This document shows, piece after piece, positions 15,001 through 26,448 of a DNA stretch of 64,000 bases. A program made the translations under genes and the position numbers. The number at the start of each line of letters is the position of its first letter. Positions within the stretch are counted from its first letter, which is position 1. Below the pieces are notes generated by a model. That model saw only the letters and a program-made list of their open reading frames with translations. It had not been told where the DNA came from and searched no databases. The stretch spans positions 9,348,516 through 9,412,515 of the forward strand of contig OZ026595.1 of NCBI GenBank assembly GCA_964020085.1, written 5' to 3'. The stretch comes from Micromussa lordhowensis. Its lineage: Eukaryota; Cnidaria; Anthozoa; Scleractinia; Lobophylliidae.

Positions 15001-18000
15001 AAACGTCATTTGCATTATTTGAAAAGACCCTCCACATTAGTCTCTGTTGCAAGCTAGTTACTGAGAATACGAAAATGGTCTATTTCCTCCGTAATCACAG
15101 ACTTCAAATACAAGCTCAAATGTCTGTAAATGACACAAACCTTTAGCTCCTACAGAAGCATTGTCAGTCATATAGGCCACTAGTTTTGTTCTCTTCTGTC
15201 TGCTCTTCTCTGACTTCAGATAAAGATGAGTGTTCAGCTCTTTTATCAGCAATTCATGCTCCACCTAACAAGATGGACAGCATGAGGCTGCATTGGTATT
15301 ACATAACACAAATAGTTGTTCCAGAAAATATCAAATGATATCCTGGCCTCTCTACAGGGAACGTACTAAAGATTTTTTTTGTTTTGACCGCTTTTCCATT
15401 CTCTCTGGAAATTCTAGTTTGGCTTGATACAGTACTTCATTTTAGACAATTAATTTTGCCCTTTGAAACCCAACGGGGGGGGGGGGGGGGGGCGCATTGA
15501 CGTTTTCAGCAGGAGGATAACTGGTTTTCATTAGGGGGGCAAAACTTTTTGAACTAAACTTCATTATGAAAGAAACTTTCCTCTAGATGTTCAAGCCAGG
15601 TGGGTAAAATCGTCCTCAATGCCAGTCAATTTGCCCAGTGCCTGACCCTAATGAAACCCATGGTTCAAACCATCTCTCCATCAGGAATTTAATTGACCTG
15701 TATCATTGGGTGGGTATGAATAGTCCCTGGAATTACAAAATCATATGCTCAGGTAACATATATGTACTTATTTGTACAAGTCAAGTAACCGATGAAACTG
15801 CTTATTGCAATGGCTATGTTGTAATACTAACTATTTAACTTTTACTTTCAGTTTTACGTTTGTCAGTAAATTCCCGATGCCTGTGTGACCAGTCAATAAA
15901 AAGGTGTTCACACTCCTTTAATAATTATAGTACTGTTTACTATGTTCTGCATTTGAAGTGTTCTTAACTTTAAAAGTTGTGGATAAATCTCTAACATGTG
16001 ACAACTCAAAAGAAAGCTACTAAGCAGTACTTTCATATACCACATTAGAGTTAACTTAATTAAGATCACTCTATGGCAGACAACGCACCCTTAGTGTATG
16101 TGAGCATTAAGGTGTCTACATGCCTTCAGACCAACATACTCATGTAAGAGTCAAGTAAACCTACTGTGTGACATAGTTACCTTTTTTCTTGACTGTAAAT
16201 CAAGTCTAATATGCCTCAAGGCCTCAACTCCAGATAAACTGCCCTCAAGCAGAGAGACTACATATCAAAGCCAGATAAAAAACAATGAATAAATCATTAG
16301 TTTTACCAAACTGATTTTAAAGAAACTGTGGCTCTTTCCTAACTCATATATCATTTTGTGTGTACAATTGTACAGCAAGACAAAAGTCATACAGTAGTTG
16401 ATGTGATGGACTGATTGGTGAAGTCTCAATTAATAAAGTTCTATGACTGACAACTACATGTATATTGGCCAATTTCCCAAATATATTAATAAACAAACAA
16501 GAAAAGTAATTCAGTGTATAGCAAAAACCTTCAAACAAAAATACTCCCGCCACTCCCAAAAATCAAGTTCCCAAAATCTCAATAATTGGGGTTGTCAAAA
16601 GTAGTTGTGTGCCAGCCCTGTGAAAATTGCCATCTACTTTAATATATTAGTTTGCCTGGCTACTCTGGTGATGAGCTATTCATCTGATTCTTAAAACAAA
16701 GAAGCAATTCAGCCACAGAACTTTGCAAAAACCTTGAAAAACCTTTTCAAAGAGTCCCATTCACCTCCTCCCCAGAACTATATGTAACAATTCAACATTG
16801 TACACAGAGTACCTCTTACGTTTGAAGAGTGATTGTGTTTCAACTTCTCTTTTTTCCAGTGTGTTTAATTTGAGACTTAAGGCAAACATAATAGTAGAAT
16901 GGAAAAATATTCTCAATACTACTCTTTTTAATTAGAACTTAGCACTGAAATGTTTTCATATCCCACCTGTGGACACAAGAAGCTCTGTAGCATGCAGGTA
17001 ATATTTCTTTTTCTTGTATTTCTCAATCTGTTCAGGAACGTTCTTCACTTGATCTCTGAGGAAAATGCATGGGATAAAAAGCAAACAAACAATAATGTCC
17101 ATAAATAACCAATGTGTAGTTTGCAATGAATTCAAAAAGAAGCCCTGCCCGAGGATAAACAACCATATGCAACAATGATCAAAAAAGGAGCAAAACAAAA
17201 TTGTGAGAAACAAAATTCTTTCAGTTCTGCAATTTTACTGTACTTGTAAACAGTGACAAGTAATGAGACATTTTAAAATTCAGACAGGTGAGATGGAACC
17301 CCCTTCTTCAGATAAAATCCAGAACTATTTGTACTGTGCATTGCTTACATTCTGTCTAAGAGATTGAGGACTTCATTGTACTCCAAGCCATCCATCCAAT
17401 ACTTCTTTAACTCTTCTCTCTTGCAGTGTAGTAACGACTTGCATGCCAACAAATTTTCTCTCAGAGACTTCACTTTCTGAAGAGAAGCTATTGATATACA
17501 AATATAATACTATTACTAACTACAGATACATACAATGTAATAACCTACAATACGTACATGTGAACATGTTGTTAATGTCATACTTTTTAAACATATAGCA
17601 ACTTCCCTAAGCTTTGTTTTTCATGCTATGCTATGTTACGCTCTTTATCTGCCTTTATTGCTGTTGTTGTTGTTGTTGTTGTTATTATTCTTGTCTGATC
17701 CAGCATGTGCTGGCGGAGTTGGCTCATAGTGCTGGGGAGATAAGGAGGCTTGAGCTTGTTTTTACTGCCTACACTCTTTCCATTATAGCACGATGCTGGC
17801 TGGAGGTTCAGCTCCTAGTGCTGTGGAGAGTTAGGCTTTTAGATCGCATTGATTTGCTTTGTACCGCGTACAATTTTTGTCTGATCCAGCACAGGTCTTT
17901 AAGAGCACTGGGGAGATAAGTTTAGGCTTTTAGTCACGTTATTTTAGTCGTCTGTCACACGGATTGCAGAGTGGTGTTCCCCCCATTATGCCAAACATTG

Positions 18001-19594
18001 TCTTCTGTTGTCTTGTTACCGTAGTCGCTATTATTATTAATACCCGAAGGAACTGTGACATTAACATCACATTACAAATTTTATACCTGCAATTCTGGTG
18101 GAAATTCCAGTAAACGTTTGAATGCTTGACTTTAAGTGTTCTTGGTGTGCTGAAAAATTCATGTACATGTAAAGATCAACCATTATTAAAGGGAGGTAGT
18201 CTGCATTTAAACCCAGTGGCCAATCAAGCTAGTGCTTACATGTATCTCCAGCTTCTGGAGCATGTAGCAACTACTGTAGGAGTATTCTACTCCCATGCTT
18301 CTTAATGAGCCGGCTTGGTGTTACAATTTTTTACATACATACATACATATATATATAAACTTTATTTCTATTCGCATTTTAAAAAGTGCCATTGTGCTAG
18401 TATCTCTGAAAACACTTAATTATAAAAATTTTATAATTAATAGAAAAACTAAGCACATTTAAAAAACCAATAAAAACTAATTCATTCAAGTGTTTTCTTT
18501 GCTACATTCCTGCTTTAACCATCTCTGCCACATTTAAAGCAAGATCTAACCTTCAACTTGTCTGTTTAGCTTGTCATCATATTGTGACAGTTCATGCTGC
18601 AGCCTTTCCCTTTCAATAGCTCGTCTTTCCACATTATCGCTGATAAAACAAAAAAAAACACAATGACTTTTACACCATAGGTTTTCTTTCATTTTAGCCC
18701 TAGACTTAACTCATGTACATATGAATGTAAAAATAGATCAGTCAGGTAAATTTGGTTAAATCTGTTCCAACCTAGAGGTGACAAATCTTATATTCACATA
18801 AAAAAATGAATGAAGTCAAATTGTTTTATACGCGCGAGGCGTGCTATCTCCAGTCAAGCATGAAAAATGTCGGGAAAAAAAATCAACTAAATTGAAAACA
18901 ACTTGACCTACAGCATGCTGTGCTGATCTCAAACTGCAAACTATACAGGGGTCCTTCGTGCGATATTAATATTTCCCGAAGAGGGTCGGTGGTTTTTCAC
19001 AGGCGAGGAAGTACGTACGGAAATAAAAACTCATTTGTTGGGTCATCGCCTTCTTATGACAACGTGTTTAAACACTAACTTGCTGTTGAATACGCCGCAT
19101 GAAGTTATTTGCAACTTACGATGAAGTTATTTACAAGATAGTGAAAGCATCTTCTTAATTGAGTAATAAACTAGCTTAAACTGAAAATACTAAAATTGCA
19201 GTCAGGGATGGACATCAGAATTAAAATTTGTGCTTGACACTGACTCTAATGTTAACGTTAGAAACAACGTTAATAAAAATTCAAAGACGTTTCGACCAAA
19301 CAACTTTGGCCTTCATCGGTTTCTTTAAAAAGCCAACTGAGTGACGGCTTTCTAACGGTTCAATAAACTAGCTTGTCACGGTGTATATGTCACCTGAAAA
19401 GACATCTTGAGCGTCAAACAAAGTTAGCGTTAAACTTACCTGCTTAATAAAGTGTTTATGACTTGCAAGAGCACTTTAGACTAAAGAAAAGAGAAAAAGG
19501 CGTCATTAACGCAAAATAATTCAAACTTCTTGCACCATCAAATAAAAATTACCGATGAATCTTTTCCTTGATTCCTGCTCTTGAAAGTCGCCAT
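1..19594 (-). CDS. EXOC4: Exocyst complex component 4 (Sec8), 5' part of gene, 24 exons, 3' end outside window
   Basis: Sec8 is a core exocyst subunit that tethers secretory vesicles to the plasma membrane. Coding exons (high to low): 19594-19553, 19480-19440, 18639-18551, 18149-18087, 17487-17349, 17055-16967, 16257-16181, 15264-15141, 13115-13053, 10566-10514, 10112-10008, 9202-9132, 8785-8752, 7850-7746, 6202-6175, 5864-5812, 5273-5191, 5078-5021, 4525-4433, 3943-3856, 3143-3080, 2101-1998, 490-417 and 23-1 (cut by the edge). Every junction is GT-AG and phases close, giving 580 codons through exon 23. The order of conserved blocks matches animal Sec8: KSLLHCKREELKK (exon 5), YYLHATELLVST (exon 6), ELNTHLYLKSEKSRQK (exon 8), HYLLELLEVVFDLF (exon 14), LYRFEGSSSAISMNTYIRER (exon 19), LLCKPNPRNIT (exon 20), MKLLGASRPLLQ (exon 23). 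About 60% of the usual ~970 aa is present. The start MATFKSRNQG is the first ATG of the exon. Introns hold many repeats; exact exon edges are inferred from phase and homology. Confidence 0.93.
1560..1881 (-). repeat. tRNA-headed SINE-like repeat in an EXOC4 intron
   Basis: On the minus strand, 1881-1841 reads like the 5' half of a tRNA, with the A-box TAGCTCAGTTGG (1871-1860). It has no T-arm and no cloverleaf, so it is not a functional tRNA gene. The body then continues to about 1560 with a sequence I recognise as widespread in coral DNA. The far end is poorly defined. Confidence 0.5.
3533..3708. repeat. Foldback MITE (family shared with 8470-8625)
   Basis: Arms of about 40 bp pair imperfectly: the left arm contains CTAACATGGCTCCGAGGC and the right arm its inverted counterpart. 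It lies in the EXOC4 intron between exons 20 and 21. Confidence 0.6.
4058..4347. repeat. Long-armed foldback element filling an EXOC4 intron
   Basis: Arms 4058-4183 and 4223-4347 (about 125 bp each) are near-perfect inverted copies around a ~39-bp spacer. The arms contain GTCCTGTTATTGATCATGAA and ACATTGTCAAAGTAG. It takes up most of the 489-bp intron between exons 19 and 20. A related copy lies at 32013-32153. Confidence 0.75.
4650..4900. repeat. Degenerate AATG/AACA-type low-complexity tract
   Basis: Purine-rich DNA made of drifting tetranucleotides (AATG, AACA, AACG). Open frames on the minus strand here are by-products of the composition. Confidence 0.6.
6628..6915 (-). other. Unassigned exon-like ORF inside an EXOC4 intron
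   Basis: A 95-codon frame starts at an ATG in strong context (GGCCATGG), is Lys/Arg-rich, and contains a CKEC pair followed by FFVYL. Near its end lies a consensus splice donor, GTGTAAGT. Upstream on the same strand is a GC-rich stretch with a second AAAATGGCGGCC motif at about 7130. I do not recognise the product. It could be the first exon of a transposon or gene fragment, or a chance frame. It is not part of the EXOC4 coding series, which is continuous across this intron (7850-7746 to 6202-6175). Confidence 0.3.
8470..8625. repeat. Foldback MITE
   Basis: Arms of about 60 bp carry GGAATAAAACAAAAGAAAT and its inverse around a ~20-bp loop. It shares terminal sequence (CATGGCTCnGAGGCTT) with 3533-3708. 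It lies in the EXOC4 intron between exons 13 and 14. Confidence 0.65.
10603..10738. repeat. Foldback MITE with GACCGAG motifs
   Basis: Arms contain GTATGGGAGAATCTTGACCG and its inverse and meet near 10670. It lies in the EXOC4 intron between exons 9 and 10, just beyond exon 10. Confidence 0.65.
14050..14140. repeat. Left ~85-bp direct repeat flanking a SINE
   Basis: Shares ATATCTCAAAGAACAT and AACACAAATATATAAATACT with 14419-14512 in the same orientation. Confidence 0.7.
14155..14416 (-). mobile_element. tRNA-headed SINE
   Basis: On the minus strand the head at about 14416-14350 has tRNA-like boxes (GGTTAGTGTGCTCGACTC, then AGGTTCGTGTTC). The body has GGGCAAGACACTTTGCTCTC and ends in GATGAGCCACTAGGCTCG. 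Copies of the same body occur at 48420-48600 and 53770-53982. It lies in the EXOC4 intron between exons 8 and 9. Confidence 0.7.
14419..14512. repeat. Right ~85-bp direct repeat flanking a SINE
   Basis: Direct copy of 14050-14140 with a few substitutions. It is far too long for an ordinary SINE target-site duplication. Confidence 0.7.
15475..15492 (+). repeat. Poly-G run (18 G)
   Basis: An uninterrupted homopolymer in an EXOC4 intron. The exact length may be a sequencing artefact. Confidence 0.8.
17660..17940 (+). repeat. GTT microsatellite followed by a degenerate tandem repeat
   Basis: A (GTT)n tract near 17660-17685 leads into related segments beginning near 17692, 17790 and 17877. The first and third share TTGTCTGATCCAGCA and CTGGGGAGATAAG; the middle one is more diverged. 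It lies in the EXOC4 intron between exons 4 and 5. Confidence 0.5.
19283..19322 (-). ncRNA. Minimal hammerhead-ribozyme-like motif in EXOC4 intron 2
   Basis: On the minus strand: core CCGATGA (19319-19313), one extra base, stem II GGCC/GGTC around a ~10-nt loop, then GAAACGTC (19293-19286). Stem I is a weak AAA/TTT. The ACGT in GAAACGTC is self-complementary, so helix III could form only in a dimer. Flanks resemble a decayed Penelope-type terminal repeat. Activity cannot be judged. Confidence 0.45.
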
Positions 19595-19688
19595 CTTGTT
19601 TGTTTTGATTACCGCTGCCCTTGATAGGGCTCAAATGGGATGGAGCAACCAGACCTCCTCGGACTTTATCGCCTCGTGTTTGCATACG
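19595..19688. promoter_or_regulatory. Compact bidirectional promoter region between EXOC4 and the HisC-like gene
   Basis: The two start codons face away from each other with 94 bp between them (40 bp if HisC starts at 19635). I see no TATA box. The EXOC4 start lies inside AAGATGGCGAC on the minus strand, which fits the YY1-type motif AAnATGGC common at TATA-less animal promoters. Transcription start sites cannot be read from sequence, so the 5' UTRs may overlap or the promoter may extend into either first exon. Confidence 0.55.
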
Positions 19689-22600
19689 ATGAACAAATTA
19701 CAGCTTGATTTACAGCTCCTAGTGAGGCCAAATATTCTTAATTTGACTCCTTATAGGTGTGCAAGGGATGATTATAGTGAAGGTAATTGTTGTAAGCTCG
19801 ATAGTTATTTTGATGTTGGTTTACATAATATTTCATCAGCGTTGATGAAAGAATATGGTAATTAGCTTATACAAAAAAGACTAGTTTCTAATCTAAGCTT
19901 ACATAAAGTATGATCACTTTAGATCAAGCCTCGGTTTGTTCAAAATGGATAGCGCAGTCTGCTTGTATGCTGTGAAATTCAAGGGATAGTGATTCATTCG
20001 ATGGATAGCGTTTTGCGTTAGGGTAAATATATGAATAGCCAGTTTTTTGGTGACATTTACATACACGTAATGGGTCATTCCATTTGTTAGACCCCCTCCC
20101 CCTCTTGGGAGGTCTAGGAAATCAGAGGGGGAGAGGGGAGTCTTTAAAGACCGTTTCTGAGTGGGCAGCAGTGCCAGTGCTTTTGATCTTTATAAAATTA
20201 AGAGTTAATTCTGAAGGGGGAATTAATTCTGAGGGTGTAAAATTCAAAGCGCCTCAATTAGGGGGGTGCAGATGTTAAATGGAGTCAAGGCAGAAGGATT
20301 TTCTAGAGAGAGGTTTAAGTACCAGATATTACATAGGTTTCTTCGACTGGCATGACAATAGTTTTATCTTCCATTTTCTTACATATATATATAATCCTTA
20401 TACACTGTTCAGCAAATTTTATAGTATGTTATTATGGCTACTATGTTCTACTCATGAACTAGAAAAAGGTATCGCTGAAGCTGTCACTGCTTTCTGTTTT
20501 GAATGGCTGTGCTATTTTTTTTAAGGTAACTCTCCACTGTACCTTTCATTGTGTTTAAGTCAGAAATTAAGGGTGCACTGTTCTGTTGCATAGCAACAAA
20601 CTTGACCCACTTTTTATCATCAATTGCAGCCATTTTAAGAGTATGGACTGTCAGTTAATTTATTTCAAGTGATCGTGAAAGCCTAGAAAACCACGAAACC
20701 TGGCATGAATGTTTTAAAGTTCAGGAAACAAGTAAATTTGTTAATGGAGAGCCATGGGATGGGTACAGTCAGGTACTGATGGACCAGAGCATGTACCTGT
20801 ACACATGATCAGGGCCAAAAACAAATGACCAAGTACTTGGTTTCTTCTGCTGCAATAAAGCCCTCCTTTTGATTTCTTGAAAGTTAAAAAATACCCATTC
20901 CTCCATGAAAAATGTCTGTTCAAAAATTAAAGCTCCTTGCTAACGCCCAGATGCCCCTTCTGCCTTAATTTAACCCAACAAAAAATTAGTTACAATTGTG
21001 TTTTCGTTTTCACTAGGGCTTCTTCTGGATGCTAATGAATGCTCATATGGATCATGCATCCCGCTGGAAGGTGATATGCATCGTTACCCCTCCCCCTACA
21101 ACTTTGACCTGAAGGAGAAAATAGCAAAGTTCAGGGGGGTGAGAAAAGAGCAGATATTTCTTGGGGTTGGTAGTGATGAGGCAATTGACATGGCGGTGAG
21201 AGTATTCTGCACCCCTGGTGAGGGGAGTCTGTTGATCACGCCCCCCACTTATGGAATGTACAAGGTGAGATGACTTCTCAGATGAATCGTTTTTTAAAAA
21301 GTCTACAAGTAAGACATAGTATTTATACCTAATCATAGCTTTCAGATATGCTTTGGCAGTATATCTAGCAAGTTTCGTCAAGCCATGGTTCGTTCGTGCT
21401 TGAGGAAGGAGCAAACGAACCTGATATGCCACCCACATGTATCAAAAAGGTAGAAAAGAATAGAATATCACAGAATATCAGGACAGTAGACACAGCTTCT
21501 CAATGGCTACGTGTATTTGTGAATTGGAATTGGGTATTGTTATCGTATTCAGGTTAAAATGAAATTCCTTTGTCTCTTAACCCTAATTATTCGACATGGA
21601 TCCTGAATAATTAGGGTTAGAAGACAAAGGAAAGTGAGAATCAAACTAGGTTAAAATCATTTTAACCTGAATTTCATTTTGACCTACAACATATTCGCTA
21701 TGTTTCAGTTAAAAATGTAAAAAATATCAGAAACACCTAACCTAAACAGGTTTGAATTATTAATAAAAAGCTATCTAGTTTGAATTTTTACAGTAAGATT
21801 CTACTAGAGGTGCTCCGCAATATGAACTTAACAATTTTTGTTACCATAGCAACATACTAGGTTCCAGACCTCCACAATATTAAAGGCTTTTTCGACCACT
21901 ATATTGATATTTACCAATGGTGCCTCATTTGCATAATCCAGCAAGCATGTTAATACATTAGGTTGAGTTCATAGCCTTGTTTAATGTTTTCCAAGCTTAA
22001 AATCACTAAATATTGATATCAGGCTTGAGGGGACTGGAAAAGAGTGGATTGCCATGGGAACAGAATTGTTATAGCTGTAGATGTGTTGCATTTAGAACTA
22101 TTAGCCTACCAAGTTTCAATGGTTTCTGCTGCAAATTGACCGCTATTTATTTACTTCATGTAATATTTGGTTTTGTGTATGACGTCATCAGTAATCTCAT
22201 TTGCATATTTTACTCATTTTGCAAACTTAAATATCTCCTGAACCAATGCAGATATTTGTAAACGGTAAAAGGCGTTTTTAATCTTTCGTAGAATTCTGTG
22301 TGATTAACCTAAAAAATCAAGGTGTAAAAAATTGATCATAGTAGCACTTTAAAAGTCAGCTAAGAACAATGAACCTCATGGAATTAATCAGCAAAAACTG
22401 TAGTTTGTATTGTCTTTCATGTTCTAATGATTAGACTTCTTTTTAAGTATTATTAGTAATATATAGGTGTCCACAGAATCTCCCAGATTACCCTGGATGT
22501 ACCCACAAGCAGAGCAAGTCACAGCTGGTCTCCAAAATTACAGTTCATGCCAAAATCTTCCTGATGTTTTACGAAGTTATTAATTCCAAAAGCACATTGT

Positions 22601-25600
22601 AGCTACTTCCATCCTTAACTAATTTAATGTGCCTGATTTCTGGTTGATATGCCATGGACATCTTCAGCCTTGTTGATCAAAATTTTTATTTGAGAGAAGT
22701 TTATTTTCTGATTTTCAACAAGTAGAGTAATAAATATTAGGTCAGATTTTGATTTACTCATAGTTTCATTCATATTAAGGCTTATGTATTCAAGCTAAGT
22801 CTAGTCAAGAGGCTCTACTGGAAATTAGATTGACTTTGTTAATAATAGTGTGAAAGTTAATGGAAATGGAAATCTAAACAGATGTTCATAGAGATGTAAA
22901 CAGATGTAAACTGATGTAATTGCTCTCTCTTTGCAGGTTTTGGCTGACATAAACAACATCAACGTCATTTCTGTTCCTTTAACAGAAGAGTTCCAATTGC
23001 CAGTTGAAAAGGTAAGGAATTTTAATTTGGATTAGCGGAGGTGTCAGCAGTTTCTCTTGTGAGGTGTCCAAGCGTCTGTCCTAAGGTCAAGTACCGCGCT
23101 CTTATAGAGAGCTTATATTTTGTTTGATTGCCCCAAGGGTTCGCTAGTACCCCTTTACACTCCCGCGTAACCTCTGAACAGAAAGTGGGACAAAAGAGCC
23201 CCCACCCCACTCCCCCTCGACCACTTTACTCTCAGCTAGTTCCGCCTCGGCCCTTCCATCCGCGGTCAGACTCTTCCAACCGGATTCGGATTTCGCTCCG
23301 ACGAAGGGCTAACGCTCGAAACGTCAGCTTTCGAATCTCTTTACGGTGGCCAATTCACATTATCAACTCAGTTGATAAAACCAAACTATCTTGCAATACT
23401 CCCCACCGACGCAGCGCCACAGTTTCTTTAGAAACTTGCCCCCTTCTTCCAACCGGAGCCTAACTTCTGGGCGACGAGAAGCATTGTGAGAGTAAAGTGT
23501 GTTGGCTGGAAAAAGAAGATAATGCATTGCCTCTGGCTCGCTGGTCCTCGAATCCGAATTGCTTACGATACGTCATCAGAATATTCCGCGTGCAGCTGTG
23601 GGTTTAAGGATTCCAGACAGGAAAAGGGCAAGTAGGAGTACCATGCGGAGATTTCAGAAGCGGTTAGCTGGAAGCAACCGGTACACGAACTTAAAACAAA
23701 ACAAGAGCTTTACTGTTCGCGCAAATAGCATTTGGGGATGTAATACAAAAGGCGTAGACAAAATGGTTTCACTAAACCTTATGGTGAAAAGCACACATTA
23801 TCCTTAATAACGAAACTCCGGTGTCTACATTACTAAGTACAAAGCGTGATCAAACAACAGGGTACACTTTTAATAGGAAAACCAACTTTGGTAAAGTTAA
23901 TTTTGGTATTGCCATCGATCGATCTTTTCTTTGTCTTTTACATTTACTGATTTTTTTTGTGTTCAACGCTGAAGAAACAAAAACACTAGTTTCTTTGAAG
24001 TAAGCAAGCTTTAATTGGTGTTTCTGTCATTATCTCTCTGCGCGCTCAACGAATCTTTGACATCTTCTTGATATATATTTTCTCTTGATCACATTGTTCA
24101 TTAAGTAGTCTTGGCCCGTGCCAATCAAGCCTCTAATATGAAACATAAATCAAACAAGCAGCTTTAAAAGCCTTAAACTGAGGAAGAAGAATTGAAATAC
24201 GAGCCTTGTTTTCATTTGCGCCAGAAGAGCTGCTTGTACACAAACACCAACGTAGACTCGTCACCAGGAATCAGATAATCGATTCCAGTAGACGCTGATT
24301 TGCCGTCAATAAAGATCATCCACTGGTATACTTCGGCAGCAGGTCTGCACTGGATCCCCAGATTGAACGGACGCTGTGTCCCCTCATAGTCATTTCAGCT
24401 GTGAAGTTGAAGCAGGCATCTTGTGTGGCAGCCAGTTTCAAGATCTCGTGGGCATTGATTCCGTTGTGCACCTCAACACATGCAGGGGAAGGCGGGCTTT
24501 TCCATTTGCTGAACTTTGTTGCATTAAACCTGAGTTCGACGCAGGCGCGGATCTGTAATAATATACATTATATGGCTATTTCTATGAGCGGACAAGACGA
24601 ACCGAATCCTGCGCTGTGATTGGCTACACGATCGGGCAACATGGCGCTACTTTGACCAAGCGGATATTGACCTTGTTCTTCTTTTACATGTTTATGGACC
24701 TCGACTTCGTCTCGGTTCTTTAACAGACAAAAGAACTCGGCCAACATCCAGCCATCTTGGCCTCACGGTTGGTCAACAACCCATGTTTCTCATTAATTTC
24801 GGTTTGATTTTAATTTCCAAGAAACGGTGGCTGCACTGTTTGATGGTATGGACGTTTAAGTGTTTAATTAGCACCGGCGAGGTTCGGAAGGATTTTTTTA
24901 AAAAAATGCTAAATATACTGTTGTGCACTGAATTTAGTTCCTCTGTAGTCAATGTGAAAATGTCTCAAGGGCAATCATTATCCAGAATTACGATGTGTAA
25001 TTTGCACTGGTGTTACACTTTTTGCACCGGTGTTACACTTGAACTGCGCTGCTCTCAGCCAATCAGAATCGAGTAATTTTTTCATGTGTATTCAGTATTA
25101 GTTAACTAACACGTGACTTGCCGTGTTTTGCAGGTGCTGGAAGCAGTAACTCCACAGACCCATGTGATTTTTTTGTGTTCCCCTAACAACCCAACAGGGA
25201 ATACACTGGCTACAGACAGCATCATTACACTCCTTGAAGGTTATCGAGGGATAGTGGTAGTTGACGAAGCTTATGTTGACTTCAGTAGTTCGGGCAGCTT
25301 GTGTTACCTTCTGGACAGATATCCGCGACTGGTTATTCTACAGACGTTTTCGAAGGCATTTGGCCTGGCTGGAGCAAGGTAGGAGTCTGGATCGAGAAAG
25401 CTTTGCATTCTGGTGGCTTCTGTTTTAATTTACCAATCAAGTTCTTGGAATTTGATTGGTTAGTTCAAACAAAAGTGTGGACGGGCCTTCATCGCTAAAC
25501 GGATCTTTTGGCTCTGTGTCGCGGATAAGAAATGCTTTGGCACAAGTGAGCTTACGGACATTAATACTCCTGACGTTTTTCTTATAGTATGCTAGGGAGC

Positions 25601-26311
25601 GTGTGACTGAATTTTGCAGTGTTTTTCTTGCAGGTTTGGAATGGCAATTGCCCACGAAGATATCATTGCGACATTCAACAAAGTGAAATTTCCTTACAAC
25701 ATCAGCAAGCCTACAGCAGCCATAGCTCACAAGGCTCTAGATAATGTACACCTCATGGAGGCTAACGCGAAGGGCATTCTTGAGCAAAAAGAAAGGATCA
25801 TCGTGGAACTGAAAAAAATTCCAACAGTGAGAAAGGTAATGATATGCTGATAATCCAAGAATAAAACTAAGAAAAACTTCAAAGATTTTAATTTCCAAAA
25901 CATAGCTTTTATTTTAGCCATCATACGTTAGAGGTTCAGTTTAAGTTTTTAAGTGTTTTAAGGTTTTAAAAAAGTTAGAACAAACAGTACCACGTGAAAA
26001 TAGTGTTTCGTTCACAGACTCAGCAGTGAAATGCAACATATCTCCGAGTTATGTACAAAAGAAGTAATTCCAATTTTAACGAATTTTTATTCCTTCATTC
26101 GTGGGAATTTATGCCAACTTATTAAGCATCCGATGCACTTTACCGTCACGGAACGGCTCTGTATCTTAGAGTGCGACTGGACACAAACGAACTGTTCTAG
26201 TTAGCAGACAAAAAAAATCTGGGGAATATAACTCAGCGTGTAATCCGTCTAGAGGATGTAACAGACATGCCAGTCACTTCATCTTAAATTATTCAGAATA
26301 AATCACCAATG

Positions 26312-26360
<49 letters not shown>

Positions 26361-26382
26361 CGCGAATAATTTCAAAATCGGA

Positions 26383-26448
<66 letters not shown>

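Noticed and set aside
17349..17476. Alternative acceptor for EXOC4 exon 5 at the CAG just before AAAGTG
   Set aside because: It breaks the reading frame from exon 4; the acceptor 11 bp earlier restores phase and gives the four residues expected from human Sec8.
19581..19688. Upstream TTG-initiated extension of HisC
   Set aside because: It starts at a non-ATG codon overlapping EXOC4 exon 1; yeast-like N-terminal length supports the ATG at 19689.
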